A stretch of DNA of 64,000 nt from Scortum barcoo (Eukaryota > Chordata > Actinopteri > Centrarchiformes > Terapontidae), in NCBI GenBank assembly GCA_023238725.1, contig CM041537.1, forward strand, positions 31,034,009 through 31,098,008, in the 5' to 3' direction. The notes beneath the pieces were generated by a model. That model had not been told where the DNA came from. It ran no database searches and worked only from the letters and a program-made list of their open reading frames with translations. Position numbers and translations under genes: made by a program. Positions 10,715 through 22,060 of the stretch are shown here, piece by piece (the stretch's first letter is position 1; each line of letters starts with the position of its first letter).

Positions 10715-13260
10715 CTTGCATCTCATTGAGACGATTGATTTTTGCTTTCAGTCCTTTGCGAAGGTCGTTTGTTTCTCTGTCCAGCTGCTCTTGGTCTGCA
10801 GATGAGGAACAAATATCAAAAAAGGATGATCTCATATGTTGCTACAATATTGCAATATATGTACAATCATTCATATTCTATTCTATTATATATATTTTAA
10901 ATTCTTCATTTGACTACAAACCAGTTTACCATTGCTCTTCCCTAGTTCTGACAGTCAGTGTACCCTCCATCCCAGTATTCAACTTGGGTAAGATAATAAG
11001 TGATTATATAATGTATTATTTAGTTTTTCCACTTTTGTGTGAAGAAAAACAACACAAACAAACAAACAAAAAATAAAGCACAGAAACCCAGATGTACCCA
11101 TGTGTTTCAGATGCTTACACTAGAATGTCTTGTCATATTTAAAGTGTCACACATCTCCGCTTATGAGGCTAGTTGGACTTGCTCATGGGCAGATATTATG
11201 TAAATAAAATAAAAAAGTGAGTTATCCCCCTCAATTAATGATTGTAAACATAAACTGTATCATTTGAAATAATATCATATGCACTAAAAGCACTTGTGAT
11301 AATTATGCCTGTCATATGCCAGTAGCATCACAGACTGTGTTACATGCCATGGCACCCACCACCACAAATAAATTGTGATGGGGACATTGTGGTAGACAGT
11401 GTGGATCCAATGCATTAAGATTTTGTTACCTGAATGCTTTTTACCTTTTTGAATCATCTCTCTTGTTTTCAGTTTAGGAAATCTGATGAACATGTTTCCG
11501 AAGCAAACCGTCACTTTCTCTGTAAATGACAATGTGTTTAGTATCATTTCAAGTACAGCAACAACAATCAGTCAAATAATCATACACTTGACTCATCAAG
11601 ACACTAAACTGTTGTGTCCACTGTGAAATCACTGAAATAAATGTTTAATAAAATACGTCAATGTGTCCACTATGTCGTTTCAGTCACTCACCTGAAACTG
11701 ATAATTCATGTTTAAGTGCATTTAGTGCCTCTCTGTTACTGTTTTTCTTTATGTCCAAGTCCACTATCTGAAACATCAGAGAACATAGATGTTTTGTAGT
11801 ACAAACATGCAATATCATACAGTATATTAGGGGACAAACACTAATAATGCAATGGGGACTGTGTCGGTTGACTGTATTTTTAATGTCAGTTAATGTTGTA
11901 TATTACTGCAATAAACTAAGTGACCACCAATATAAAAACTCATGTAATGTACATCATGATACATAACAACAAAACATACCTGTATTAAAAATTACCTTAC
12001 TGAGACACTGTGTTAACTTAAGAACAAGAAAAGATAGCAAATCTTCAGGGAGGGGCTTTGGAGGAAAGCTAAAGAGCACTGTAGAGAAGATGAGGGACCT
12101 GGCAAGTCTCTTCTTAATCTTACCAGCTGTAGCTTTAATGTTAATGCACACTTAAATATTTGTTTGTTTATCATAATTCATAGTATCATGGCAATACTGA
12201 ACAATGTCATTGCACATTGCAGACTTTCCTCATATTGTGCAGGCCTAGTTAAATCCATGATAGTAAAATATCAAAAACATTATAAACTAAAGACAACATG
12301 CATTATATGACTTTATGGTTATATAATTCATATATGAATTATATGGTTTTGGTCCTCTTAGGCCACATTCTCCTGCCAGATGGGAGTGTTTGAAACAGTT
12401 TGTGTCTGGGGTGGGAGGGGTAGGCCATATATTTTCTGCACTTCAGTCACATTTTCTGTGACATTAATCAGGTCACCAGATGGTCAATCTCCCACCTGTG
12501 GGCAGGCTCATCCCCACCAGAGATGAGCCCAATGAAGGTGGTGTCGTCTGACAGAGTGACAGACTGATGACTGGAGATGCAGCTAAACAGGTAAACAGAG
12601 AGAAGAGCAGAGGGGAAAGAATAATCCGGTTCTGATGGTCTGTGAATCAGAGACATGTTTCCCCAGCTTCACATGCTGCCTCCTGTCAGACAGGAAGTCA
12701 ACATTATAAACATGGAACACACTAATACCTATATGTATGTATTTTACATTTTACATTGTACAGCCACACCATATAACACTGTGGCTGAGACTCAAGGGAC
12801 ACGTCTGTTAAAGTGACAGTCGGAAAGATTTAGAAGAGACTAGTGTGTACAATGTCCAAGTCTGACTGGTTGTTTTCATTCGGGACTAGTGGGTTAATGT
12901 TAAATGGCCTCACAGGAAGCAAGAGGGGCCGAATGGAGCCTGATTTTATCACAGATTATTTGTCTGAGTAGGTTTGTTCATTTGACAGTAGATACAATAA
13001 TAAAAATGTAGTTTAAACAAAAATGGTTATGAACCACAAGTCGTCTACTGTTAGCTAGTCATCTTAGCTGCTAACATTCTCTACCCCCTTCCGGTAGCTG
13101 GTACATCGATCAACATGAGTGGCCGTGCTCTGCATGTTATTACGAGCGTATTGTTAACTGGGAACCAGTTCGTTACCTGTTGTTTAGTGGAGAGAACATC
13201 TTCAGCAGCCTCCTCAATTTCTGTTAAATAATCTAAAACACGATGCGATACAGAGTCCAT
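10715..13260 (-). CDS. pdrg1: p53 and DNA damage-regulated protein 1 (four exons seen)
   Basis: A small alpha-helical protein of the prefoldin-like/R2TP complex, involved in assembly of multi-subunit complexes and induced by DNA damage. The coding exons are 13260-13177 (MDSVSHRVLDYLTEIEEAAE), 11767-11692 (starts IVDLDIKKNSNREALN), 11519-11445 (EKVTVCFGNMFIRFPK) and 10795-10715 (DQEQLDRETNDLRKGLK, to RLNEMQG). All have AG acceptors and GT donors, and the phases join exactly (28 codons, then 1-nt carry-overs) to give 105 codons plus one base. The vertebrate protein is about 133 residues, so roughly 27 C-terminal residues in a final exon are not accounted for. Without splicing at 10715, the frame runs on about 40 unrelated codons to a TGA at 10593. 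Coiled-coil character is visible in exons 2 and 4. Confidence 0.88.
12420..12660 (-). mobile_element. LINE reverse-transcriptase fragment in pdrg1 intron 1
   Basis: Antisense piece of a non-LTR element. The minus strand reads SDDTTFIGLISGGDEPAHRW followed by EIDHLV, the palm motif region usually written FADDTTV.GLI. The first residue of the box is changed and an upstream stretch is unrecognisable. It is truncated at both ends and lies inside the first pdrg1 intron, antisense to no host exon. Confidence 0.65.
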
Positions 13261-13339
13261 AGTAGGTGTGTCGCTCTGAAAATACGATCGATTTGACGTC
13301 CTCTTCTCTCTTCTTTGATTTTTAATATCGGTTGACAAC

Positions 13340-13570
13340 CAGCTTCCAAGTGCATTACCGCTGCCTACTGGACTGGAGTGTAGAGCAGTAGATTGGCTGA
13401 TTGGTCGGACTTCTCTGTTCATAGGCGTATCGAAACCAACTTCAAGAATACATACCGCCACCTACTGTATCGGAATATATAGTTCGTCTTCTTCTTCTTC
13501 TATTCATCTGGGTTTTATTTAAGTACTTGGCATCGCTCTATTTACATTACTGCCACCTACTTGTTTGGAT
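13340..13570 (-). promoter_or_regulatory. pdrg1 promoter region with repeated CAGTAGGTGGCGG motif
   Basis: Upstream of the pdrg1 start codon the minus strand carries three copies of one motif in the same orientation. They are CACTCCAGTCCAGTAGGCAG (rc of 13360-13379), ACAGTAGGTGGCGGTATG (rc of about 13450-13467) and AAGTAGGTGGCAGTAATG (rc of about 13541-13558). The core fits the CTCF consensus CCASYAGRKGGC with 0-2 mismatches. No TATA box is obvious. A TCT/CTT microsatellite sits near 13485-13503. Confidence 0.45.
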
Positions 13571-13769
13571 TGTCCATTGTTATCTTATTATTATCTTATT
13601 GTACTACAGTTTTTTTTGTCTGTTTGCTTTTAGGAACCTAAATCTCCCCACCACCGCGCCCCCACACTGTAATCTTGACCTCCAATTCTCCTAGTCTCTA
13701 CAGCCTTGTGATCATCTCCCTTATTTATTTTGTTATTGTATTTATGTATTATTTATTATTATGTGATTA

Positions 13770-15500
13770 GTCCCTTATTTTGCGCTTTATGTAATTTTGT
13801 CTCACTGCCCCGGTGCTGTTGTCACTGTTATTTTCCTTTTTGTACACATGGTCTTGGTGATTTCTATCTGATCCTAATGCAATACTTGATAGTGCTGACG
13901 CTGAGTCATTACAGATGAGTATTTTATTTACCTCTACCTCCTTCACCCACTCTACTGCTAAACAGGAGAGCACACAGCTCTACAGCATATACAGCATATA
14001 CATTAAAATAGTCTGATGTTCTCTTATTTACCCTGGTCTGGTGACTGGGAATCACCCCTGCTGCCCCTATGGTCTCTGTTAGTGTATCATTTGATCTATC
14101 TTTAAAAACCTGTAAATGATACTACTGATACAATACCGATGAATGTAGTATTCCTGAACTAGATCCACTGTTTTATTTCTGTGCTTGACCATCAGCATCT
14201 CCATGTAGACACTGGCATTTAGCAGTCAAATCTAGTCTCACAGACCACAACAGTTGGAAAGAACTCCTTTGACTGTCATTTGCTCAGCTATGCTCTTGCC
14301 TCCCCATCTTGCTTGTTTTTGCACTTTAACCCCTCTTGCAACAAGCCTCCTTCTTAGTTGGACGACATTCTTTGTGTTCCCTTAGATTTATCCAATACAG
14401 GGAGTCCTCGGTTTACGACATCCTCGACGTACAGCGTTTCGTGGTTACGTCACCACCTCCCATAAATTTATTGAGAAAGTATTGTTCTATCATTCTGACG
14501 TATGGTGACGTATGGCGTTAAACCAAATACTGTACAGTGTTTTTATGTCCTAGATTATGATTTTACCTCTGTGTTAGCATAGGTGAGTGACATAGAATGG
14601 GTGTTTGAACGGTGTGTGTGTGTGTGTGTGTATGCTACACAGCATTTTGACTTTCAATTATTGCAGCTGTTTGTTCGGCAACGCCTCAATAAGTTTGTAA
14701 CATCATGTGCAAGTATGTGTGTCTGTCACATATGTGAGTTCCGACTTATGGCAAAAATCGCATTACGTCGAGTCCATAGGAACGGAACTCCAATAAGTCA
14801 AGGACTCCCTGTACAGGTCATCAGGTGAGAACACACTGGTGCAGTTTTCAGTGACCCTAAGCAAAGTCTCAGAGGCTGAGCCTGGAAAATATGCAGGCCT
14901 AAAAGCACAGACTTGGTTGTTGATCCATAAACACACACTCATAATATATTGTTACCCAGATTATTGTTCCACATATATGTATTTCAATGCTAAAACATTT
15001 TTCAGTTCTGCCCTTGCCAAACACCTCTATTAACAGACATCAGGTATTAAAGACTGCCTTAAATTTCTTTACTTCTTATGAGCTCTCTCAGTGTTTGTCT
15101 GGAGTCAAAGTGCTGCACCATCTTTCCCATTCCTGATGATATGCTTTAAAATACATAATATATCATGACTCAGAATAATGTAGGACTCATAACACCGCCC
15201 TGGGGCACACCATTGTCTACAACATGACTTTATGAAAGCTCTGATCCTATCCACATCAAAAAACACCACTGCCACTTTTTTCTTTATTACCCTGGGTTTC
15301 TCTAACATCATCATCTAAGCACAGAATTGGACTGATTGTGTTACTGTCTCTCCTAAATCAACTTTGATATGTAGCTTCCAAGCCCCTCTTTCCTAGAAAG
15401 TGCATGGGCCTCTCATTAACCATCTGTTTTATTAGTTTACAGATGTGCAATGTTAGGGCAATGGGTTTGCAGTTTACCCCTCCTTCCAGACTTTATTGTA
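13770..15500 (-). mobile_element. Antisense LINE remnant (RT and RNase H), interrupted by a MITE
   Basis: A non-LTR retroelement remnant, probably of the I clade because it carries an RNase H domain. From high to low coordinates the minus strand gives KPIALTLHICKLIKQMVNE and MHFLGKRGLEATYQS (about 15480-15370). VAVVFFDVDRIRAFIK follows near 15260 and DNGVPQGGVMSPTLF near 15190. An RNase H-like EWVKEVEVNKILICNDSASA lies near 13930. Stops and frameshifts are frequent. The distance between the RT and RNase H parts includes a 418-bp foreign element. Confidence 0.7.
14396..14813. mobile_element. 418-bp TA-flanked MITE (pogo/Tigger-like ends)
   Basis: The ends TACAGGGAGTCCTCGGTTTA (left) and the inverted TACAGGGAGTCCTTGACTTA (right) form terminal inverted repeats. 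The TA at each end is the expected Tc1/mariner/pogo target duplication. The interior has no transposase, has ACGTC-rich subterminal repeats and carries a short GT microsatellite (14611-14631). It is a non-autonomous derivative, inserted within the antisense LINE remnant. Confidence 0.8.
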
Positions 15501-16530
15501 TATTGAAGTCAACCTATTCAGTACTTCTTCACTTGTTGTCACTTGATGTTTAATAATTATATGATACATTCTGTCTTTCTCCCTGTACTCTCAACTCTGC
15601 AATAGTAAATGGAACATCTAAATCACTCTTACTACTACTCTTTCTCCTTAGCGCCTCCATATTTCTGTCCCCCCCCCCCTTACCCTTCAGTCAAATTATT
15701 AGAGCTATATACAGTAACAAAGCTATTAATAAGATCAGTATATTCATTATTGCCACTTCATTTCCATCGCCCAGAGCAGGATAATTCCATTCCCTCCTAT
15801 CCCCTCCCATTTTCTTTATTCCCCAGACTTCCATTTGAGAGGTGTTGACCCACAGAATGTCCTCCAAATATGTCCTCTTCACCTGTGTGCCACAGGCACA
15901 CAATCAAAGGTGTAAGGATGTCACACACTAACCCTCATCATTATTACACATTGATTACTTTAATTTGCAATCACACAAAATACTTTTTTGTTTGGTTTAG
16001 AATTTGTTTATTAGAACTATTTGAAAAACAGTTGACATTGTTAGTCATATTTCTAGTTTTTCTCACTTACATGAATTCATTTTTCTTTGTGAGGGTGAGG
16101 GTGGTCAGCCTAACAGCCCGTTTGACCTATTTCCAGACAATTACTGTCATGCACCTTACTGTCTTACTGTCTCTAATTCCCTGCCTTGTTTCTGGTTCCC
16201 CATACCGGTCTGTTGCCATGCATCATCCTTCCATCATATGCCCCGTTATTGCCCAAGTCCCTCCACCTTTGGCCGTCACTGATTGCTGCTTAGTGCTCCA
16301 AAGAGAGAGAGATCCATATTTTTTTAGTGGCTACATTACAACATATTTACAGCTCAACAGCTTTTTTGACAAATACATTTCATTATAGGCTACTTATAAG
16401 ATGTTCTTATGCAGGTCATGGTAGTAACCCATGACCTGCATATTCCTTCTTAACTGTTCAGTCAGTGGTCAGTGGAGTTCATACACCTCACCACAGTTGA
16501 GCCAATGAACAACTTATATGCACTGTGGTT
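15501..16530. other. Intergenic / degraded LINE margin
   Basis: A poly-C run (15671-15680) lies in a pyrimidine-rich stretch. No exon with conserved coding content was seen. The 172-codon ORF at 15870-16388 has no family resemblance and no splice-supported neighbours, so I do not call it. Confidence 0.45.
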
Positions 16531-16535
16531 ATGTT

Positions 16536-16800
16536 AAATTGGTCTACACTATTAGTTTAAATATACATCTGATAATACTAGCCCAATACTACTGATAATA
16601 TGGTCCCATAGTATAGTGAGCTGAATGTTCATTTATTAATAACTTGAGAAAGCAAGGCAAATTTATTTGTGCAGCATATTTAATACAGAGACAATTCATC
16701 ATGCTTTACATAAAACAAATACAAGAAAAGAAAATAGAAAATAGTAATAAAAGTAAAATACACATAACATGAAACAATAATATTAGGCTTGTATAACTTG
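16536..16800. repeat. Dispersed repeat, copy 1 (second copy near 47.7 kb)
   Basis: About 250 bp is similar to 47690-47935 in the same orientation. Both copies contain ACTGATAATAT, CTCATTTATTAATAA (TTC in copy 1), AGAGACAATTCA, CATGCTTTA.ATAAAACAAA and ACATGAAACAAT, ending near GTA.AACTT. The CAGAGACAATTCA...GCTTTACATAAAACAAA segment is typical of a very common fish repeat. Confidence 0.75.
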
Positions 16801-17570
16801 GCTGAGAACCATGGCTTCAGACTTGCTGGAGGTGCTGACTCTAATCCCAACTGCTTCACATTCGGCTGCAAACCGCCCCAGCGCATGCCAGAGGTCACAG
16901 TCGGATGAAACCAACAGAAGCACATCATCCGCAAACAGCAGAGATGCAATTCTGAAGTCCCCAACTGCCACTCGACAGGCACAGTCCCAGACGTCCATGC
17001 GACACTGAAAAGACATGTCAGTCATAACAGCCCCACAGGGTCCAGAGCCTTCAGCATCTCTGGTCGAATCTCATTGACACCTGGCGTCTTGGTGCTGAGG
17101 AGCTACTTGACTACCTCAGCGACCTCTGCCTCAGATATGGACGAGGCCTCCCCTGGATCCTCCAGCTCTGCCTTCTCCATGGAGGACATGCCTGCCAGGT
17201 TCAGGAGTTCCTCAATGTGCTCCTTTCATCACCCAACAATGTCCGGGTCAGCACTGCTCCTCCCCTGCTGAAAACAGCCTTGGACAAGCCCTGCTTTCCC
17301 CTCCTGTGTTGTCTGACAGTTTGCCAGAACTTTCTTGAGGCCAACCATAAGTGCTCCATAGCCTCTCTGAACTCCTCCCCACCTGCGACCACCAAGGATA
17401 CAGCTGTCTTGGCCCTCCACCCATCTGCAGCTTCAGGAGTCACCTGGGCCAACCAAGCCAGAAAGGCCACCATCTTCAGCCTAACAGTTTACTTCATTGC
17501 TGTAGCAGGCACCGCCAGCTTTCTGGCCACAGATCCTAGCACACCTCCACAATGGAGCCTTTGAGGGTGG
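16790..17570 (-). mobile_element. Antisense LINE reverse-transcriptase fragment
   Basis: The minus strand reads RKFWQTVRQHRRGKQGLSKA and FSRGGAVLTRT (about 17345-17235), then upstream-of-palm remnants. The palm region ASLLFADDVLLLVSSDCDLW, GRFAAECEAVGIRVSTSSKS (about 16945-16830) follows. FADD is the intact catalytic box of the RT. The order and wording match a LINE family abundant in fish; I leave the clade open. Frameshifts break it into several short frames. Confidence 0.75.
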
Positions 17571-17736
17571 ATTTCACATCCCCAACCTCCCCTGGGATGC
17601 ACAAGAAATTCTTCCCGAGGTGGGAATTTAAGACCTCACAGTATCAGCATGATGTTACCAGTTCACCCTCACTACACGTTTGAGTTTACCACATCTGTCC
17701 AGCAACCTTCCCGCCACCTAATTGAGCTCACCACCA

Positions 17737-17786
17737 TAATAATAATAATAATAATAATTATTATTATTATCATTATTATTTGCCTC
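17737..17786. repeat. TAA/TTA inverted microsatellite
   Basis: (ATA)n runs directly into (TTA)n, forming a near-perfect self-complementary hairpin of about 45 nt at the edge of a LINE fragment. Confidence 0.9.
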
Positions 17787-17789
17787 TTT

Positions 17790-18225
17790 TGATCTTGTAC
17801 CAAGTGCCTGCTCTTGTGCTGCCGTGATTAGTGATTCTGTGCTGTTTTTTAATCCTGTCTTTTCCAGCCATTGGTGGGATTTCTTGATATCAGCCACTTC
17901 TTTTATCTATCAGTGGTACAGGGGCTTGTCCCTCCATAAAGTTTCATCCTCCTCTTCAGCATTATTAGCTTTCTGCTGCCTGAGATATTCACTTAGCAGC
18001 TGATTTTTGGGGACCATCTTCCTGAGGTATTGCTGGATCCTGAATGTTTCATCCTGGACAGTGACTTACACCAGTCCTCAGCCTCACTTCCCTCTGCGTA
18101 CAGTCTTAGGGTGCTGGACTTGGAATGAAACCCTCTTCAAGTTTTCTTTGATATCAGTGGCCTCTATATCCTCCTTTGTCCAGCTTATTGTAACAGGGAA
18201 AAATTGCACCTGTCAATTATAATTG
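17790..18225 (-). mobile_element. Second antisense LINE fragment (ORF2 C-terminal part)
   Basis: The minus strand, read from 18190 down, contains WTKEDIEATDIKENLKR, LRKMVPKNQLLSEYLRQQKA, ETLWRDKPLY, KEVADIKKSHQWLEKTGLK and STESLITAAQEQALGTRSKE. This is the segment just upstream of the zinc knuckle in a LINE family repeated in fish (R4/Dong- or NeSL-like, clade uncertain). The microsatellite at 17737-17786 truncates it. Confidence 0.6.
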
Positions 18226-18672
18226 TTTAGTAACCTTTAATAACAGAATTACCAGTAAAGTTGAAAGTGTGTTGAAAAATCCTTCATACAAATATACACA
18301 TGTTTTGTGCTGACCAAGACTTGTTGGGTTGCCTTTGATCAAAAACTTTAAAAAATTATGTATGATCATGATGTATCATAGCAATAGTGCATGTAAACAT
18401 CCACTGTTGCCTTAGATTATTTGACTGCATTCGAGTAAACATAATGTCACTACCTCAGAATTAAATAGCTGAGAAGAAGAAATCCGGCAAAACATAACAG
18501 CGACTGAAAAAACAAATAAAATAAACAGTCTTGCTACACTTTCTGTCATTCTATTCAAATAATTATGAATAGCTGAGAATATATATTCATAATCAAACAT
18601 GAAATATTATGACTGTATTTGTGGCATACAGATATCTCTTTCAGTACACAAGTTACTGTTAACAAATTCAAC

Positions 18673-21030
18673 CTATTTCAGTCTATTTGGTCTATTTACA
18701 GGATCATTTTTAGGGACAGGTAAATTGTCCATTATTGCAGTGACAGCATCTGGATTTATTTCCTGTTCCTTGAGCCCAGCTGTTCTTCTTTGCTCAGTTC
18801 CAATTCTTCTACACTCTGAACAACTGCGCCTTTTCTCTGATGCACTTTTTTGTCTTTCTACTCCAACTCTTCTCTGCTCTGAGCCACTTCTCTTCCTTAA
18901 CCCCCCTATCCTGTAGTCAAACACATCCCCCCATTCCCCGAAGCGGTCTCTTCCAGGCCTGAAAACAGAGTCTCTGACGGGGTACTGTGGCTTCATGTTA
19001 ATACCTTGAACAGGGTTGCGGATGTTTCCTGAGGCTTGCATTCTTCTCAGGTAGCTGTTTGTCCTTGCAGGGCTGCTGAACCTCTTAACTTGGGATGCTG
19101 AACGTCTGTCTGAGGAGTGCACTCGGCTCTCGCTGTAGCTTCTATTGGGGAGAGACACAGGCCCCCTATGCTCTAGCACTGCTCTGGATTGATGGGTGGG
19201 GTTGCGGGTGGAGAGGCAGCAGGATGTGTTACAGGCAGAGAAGCGAACACGGCAGAGAGTGCAGGCACAATGGGATTGCAGGGCAGAGTGACTAGCCAGT
19301 GAGGAGAAGAATGTAAAGGGAAAGGCACGCTGACAGTGGAGAATGCACTTCGGAGAGCTGAGCCGTAACGGAGCAGCAGCAGATGACCTGTGGGAGCTGG
19401 ATATAACATTTGACACCACCGACTTCCCACTCTCCTCCTGGACAGTTTGAATCTGGTGCCACTCTAGCTGCAGTAGCCTCTCCAGGTACCTCTCCAAAGA
19501 GCCCACAGGCCTGGGCTGAGGGCCAACTTGACCCTGCATGTTATAGAAGACAGCCAACTGACCAAGGCTCCAGGAGTTAAAAGGTGGAGGGAGGAAGTCT
19601 GGGAAGTGACACCCATAATGGCCATGTCCTCTTAGCCTGTGACTGTGAAAGGAGTAGTCTTCAGCCTCAATGACTTCTGGCCTCAACTTGAGCTTTGGAG
19701 GAACCCAACCAGAGGGCAATACATACAGTCTCTCTGATTCAGACATGTCAGTGTCACTGTCATCTTCTTCATGGCCACTCAGACTTCCTACCTGTGGGTT
19801 TAGTGACAGTCTCTCTGGCAAATCAGGACATGAATTAAACAAGCAGTTGCAGGGAAAGGCTGATTTGTGTCTGCTCACTCTGAACTCTGTGTGCTTGTGT
19901 TCTCTGTGGCTGCAGTGCTGAGTGGCTGGCTGCACCTTTGGCTCCACCCTGTCCTCTTCGGGGAACAGTGGATGAGATTTTGAGTCTGAGGTACCCTGAA
20001 CACTACAGGGAAAAGAGAATAATATTAGCATTCAGGTTGCACAGAATGGCATGAAGTTTATACGAACATCAATCTCACCTGTGTTGAAAAGCATTGTATT
20101 TGGTTGAAGGGATCTTAGGTCTGTGCTTTCGTCTTTGCTGCAGTCTCTGTGATTACAGAGAGACAATATTAAGTTTCATTTTCTCTTCATCAGTAATACA
20201 AGTTAATACACATCACATTACTACTTCACACATGCTGAAAGAGTTTCAGCATTGGTCATATCTAACTATATGTATTTTTATTGCGATTAAACATTTGGCC
20301 AATGAATAATCTGAATCAATGAGTGTGAAAATTGCAAGGCAGAATTTCCCAGAGCTCAAGGTTATGTCCTCCAGTTATCCTATTTTATCCTTCTAAAAGT
20401 TTAAAAGCACACATTTGATTAACTCTAATTAGCAAATGTTTGCTATTCATACTTGAAGATAAATAATCAATTACAAAAATGAATAATTTGATAGTTTTAA
20501 TGTAATTTTATTATACATTTTCCCATCCTTTCAGTTATACTTAACACTTACCTTATCATTATTATTTTCTTGACATGAGAATGTGCACTGTGGCTGCAGA
20601 GACTTCCTTTGTGATGTTTGTCTTCCCATTTTGTTGCTTGAAAAATGAGAATATATAAAACACACCAAAAGATCCGAATAACACAAATAAGAAAAAATGT
20701 CATGTCAGCCTAACAAAACACAACAAAATGCATGTTATATAAACTATATACTGATAATATATTCCCTGAATTACAGTACCGACATGACGGTTCTCATATT
20801 TCACAGACAAATGCACTGCGTTTAGAGATCAAAGAGCGGATATCATCTCTTCTTCCAACATTAGTGTAATAGAGATACTAGACAAATAACAAATGATAGC
20901 CTATCTCTTACTACCTGCCGACGTTAAACCTTTTGTTGCTCCACGACGCGTTCTTCTCCCACTCGCTCTCCCTGATGGAGAACCTCTGCAGACATTGGTG
21001 TGTTATTCGCTCTTGTAGAACCGTGACCAT
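18673..21030 (-). CDS. fam217b: FAM217 family protein (fam217b-like), complete
   Basis: The function of this vertebrate family is unknown. Four coding exons join in frame: 21030-20915, 20636-20552, 20146-20079 and 20002-18673. They total 1599 nt, or 532 aa plus stop, and all have GT/AG borders. Family marks are visible: the acidic SDTDMSESERLYVLPSG block (about residues 172-188), FPDFLPPPFNSW (223-234) and LERYLERLLQLEWHQIQTVQ (259-278). These are the conserved core of FAM217A/B. The C-terminal third is Arg/Ser-rich (RRSASQVKRFSSPAR, repeated EQRR units). An alternative start is the ATG at 20629, which would give 491 aa. The upstream start at 21030 keeps the frame open through the first splice, and the NASWSNKRF stretch resembles the mammalian N-terminus. 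Paralogue choice (B rather than A) is less certain than the family. Confidence 0.85.
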
Positions 21031-21180
21031 CCCCGCCAACAGAAGGCATCAATGAAAAAAGGGCACATTTTTTTTACGGAAAACACAGTATTGTGACCAT
21101 GTTGGTCTTATCGGTGGGAGGATCTGTTTTTAAATGTATATTTAAAAAATATGTTGGCGTAAAGATCACTTCACTTTCCG

Positions 21181-21202
21181 TCCAGCAGAGCGCACTGCAA
21201 GT
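21181..21202 (+). promoter_or_regulatory. CTCF-like site between fam217b and the ZNF gene
   Basis: TCCAGCAGAGCGCACTGCAA differs at one core position from the CTCF consensus CCASYAGRKGGC. It lies about 150 bp upstream of the fam217b start codon. Confidence 0.3.
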
Positions 21203-21828
21203 CCGCATAGCATGATGCTCAACCTGTTCCTCTGAAAGAGGTGAGAGGACGAGTGACAGGCAAGGTTAGGAATAAACGGATCAAATAAGAGTCAGTAAGT
21301 TCACATGTCTACACAAAGGTGCTGTTTTTACCAACCAACCAACCAGTAGAGTTTGATAATGTGTTTTTGTATTGTGCTTTCTGTACACAGGCTATAGATC
21401 TAGTTAAAGAAGTAATCACGTTAAGTGACACAGAAAGACATCATTACAGTATTCAAAAACATGTAGATGATGGTGAAATAAGGAGCAGGTGGTCATTACC
21501 TGTCTAATGATACAGGTTTAAATCAGACACTCCACAGGACACCCCACTGGTATATGCGCTCACAGCAAAAACCTGAATCTGTCAAACAAGCACTGACAGA
21601 TTGCAAAAGGTATTATGAAGAAAGAAGGAGATGAATTTCAGTACTAATGGAAAACACAATATTACTCTGCTGGAAGAGATCTTATGGATGGAAAGTAGGT
21701 TACGCTTCGCAACCTTCTGATTAATTACTAAGAGTAACAGGAATACTAAATTGTATTTATTTAGCTAATTTAACTTTTTGTTTGTTGTTTACTTTTTGTT
21801 TGGTTTTGTTTCTGTCAATCTCCGTTTC

Positions 21829-21862
21829 ACACTCCAGTCCAGTAGGCGGCGTTAATACACCT
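21829..21862 (+). promoter_or_regulatory. CACTCCAGTCCAGTAGG motif upstream of ZNF exon 1
   Basis: CACTCCAGTCCAGTAGGCGG followed by CGTTAATACAC matches the pdrg1-proximal copy (rc of 13345-13379) at almost every base. It lies about 80-110 nt upstream of the ZNF first-exon ATG at 21939. The core resembles a CTCF site. Confidence 0.45.
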
Positions 21863-21938
21863 GGTTTTCCAACTGCTTTTATTAATAAATAGTAACCCTT
21901 ACCCACTTCTTCATCCCCGGTTTAGCCGTCGCATCAAA

Positions 21939-22060
21939 ATGTCTACAACACAATTACTTCGTTCGTACGTTAATCAGCGATGACCGTTGCTGTTGAGGAA
22001 ATAATCGAGATGTTTGTAAAAACTGTTGAGGAAATAATCGAGATGTTTGTAATAACGAGG
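21939..22060 (+). pseudogene. Fish ZNF-type first exon, frameshifted
   Basis: ATG at 21939 opens MSTTQLLRSYVNQR, the usual start of the first exon of fish C2H2 zinc-finger genes (consensus like QMLR.FVNQRL.AAAEEIFG). A stop (TGA 21981-21983) follows immediately. Shifting by one base restores TVAVEEIIEMFVKT, so one nucleotide appears deleted at about 21980. The deletion also creates a new ATG (21980-21982) in the shifted frame. A 33-nt, 11-codon segment (VEEIIEMFVKT) is duplicated in tandem at 21991 and 22024. No clear donor was identified. It probably once belonged to the ZNF exon at 24391, which lies downstream on the same strand. Confidence 0.65.

Noticed and set aside
15870..16388. 172-codon plus-strand ORF
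   Set aside because: No conserved domain, no splice context and AT/pyrimidine-driven composition; length alone is not enough.
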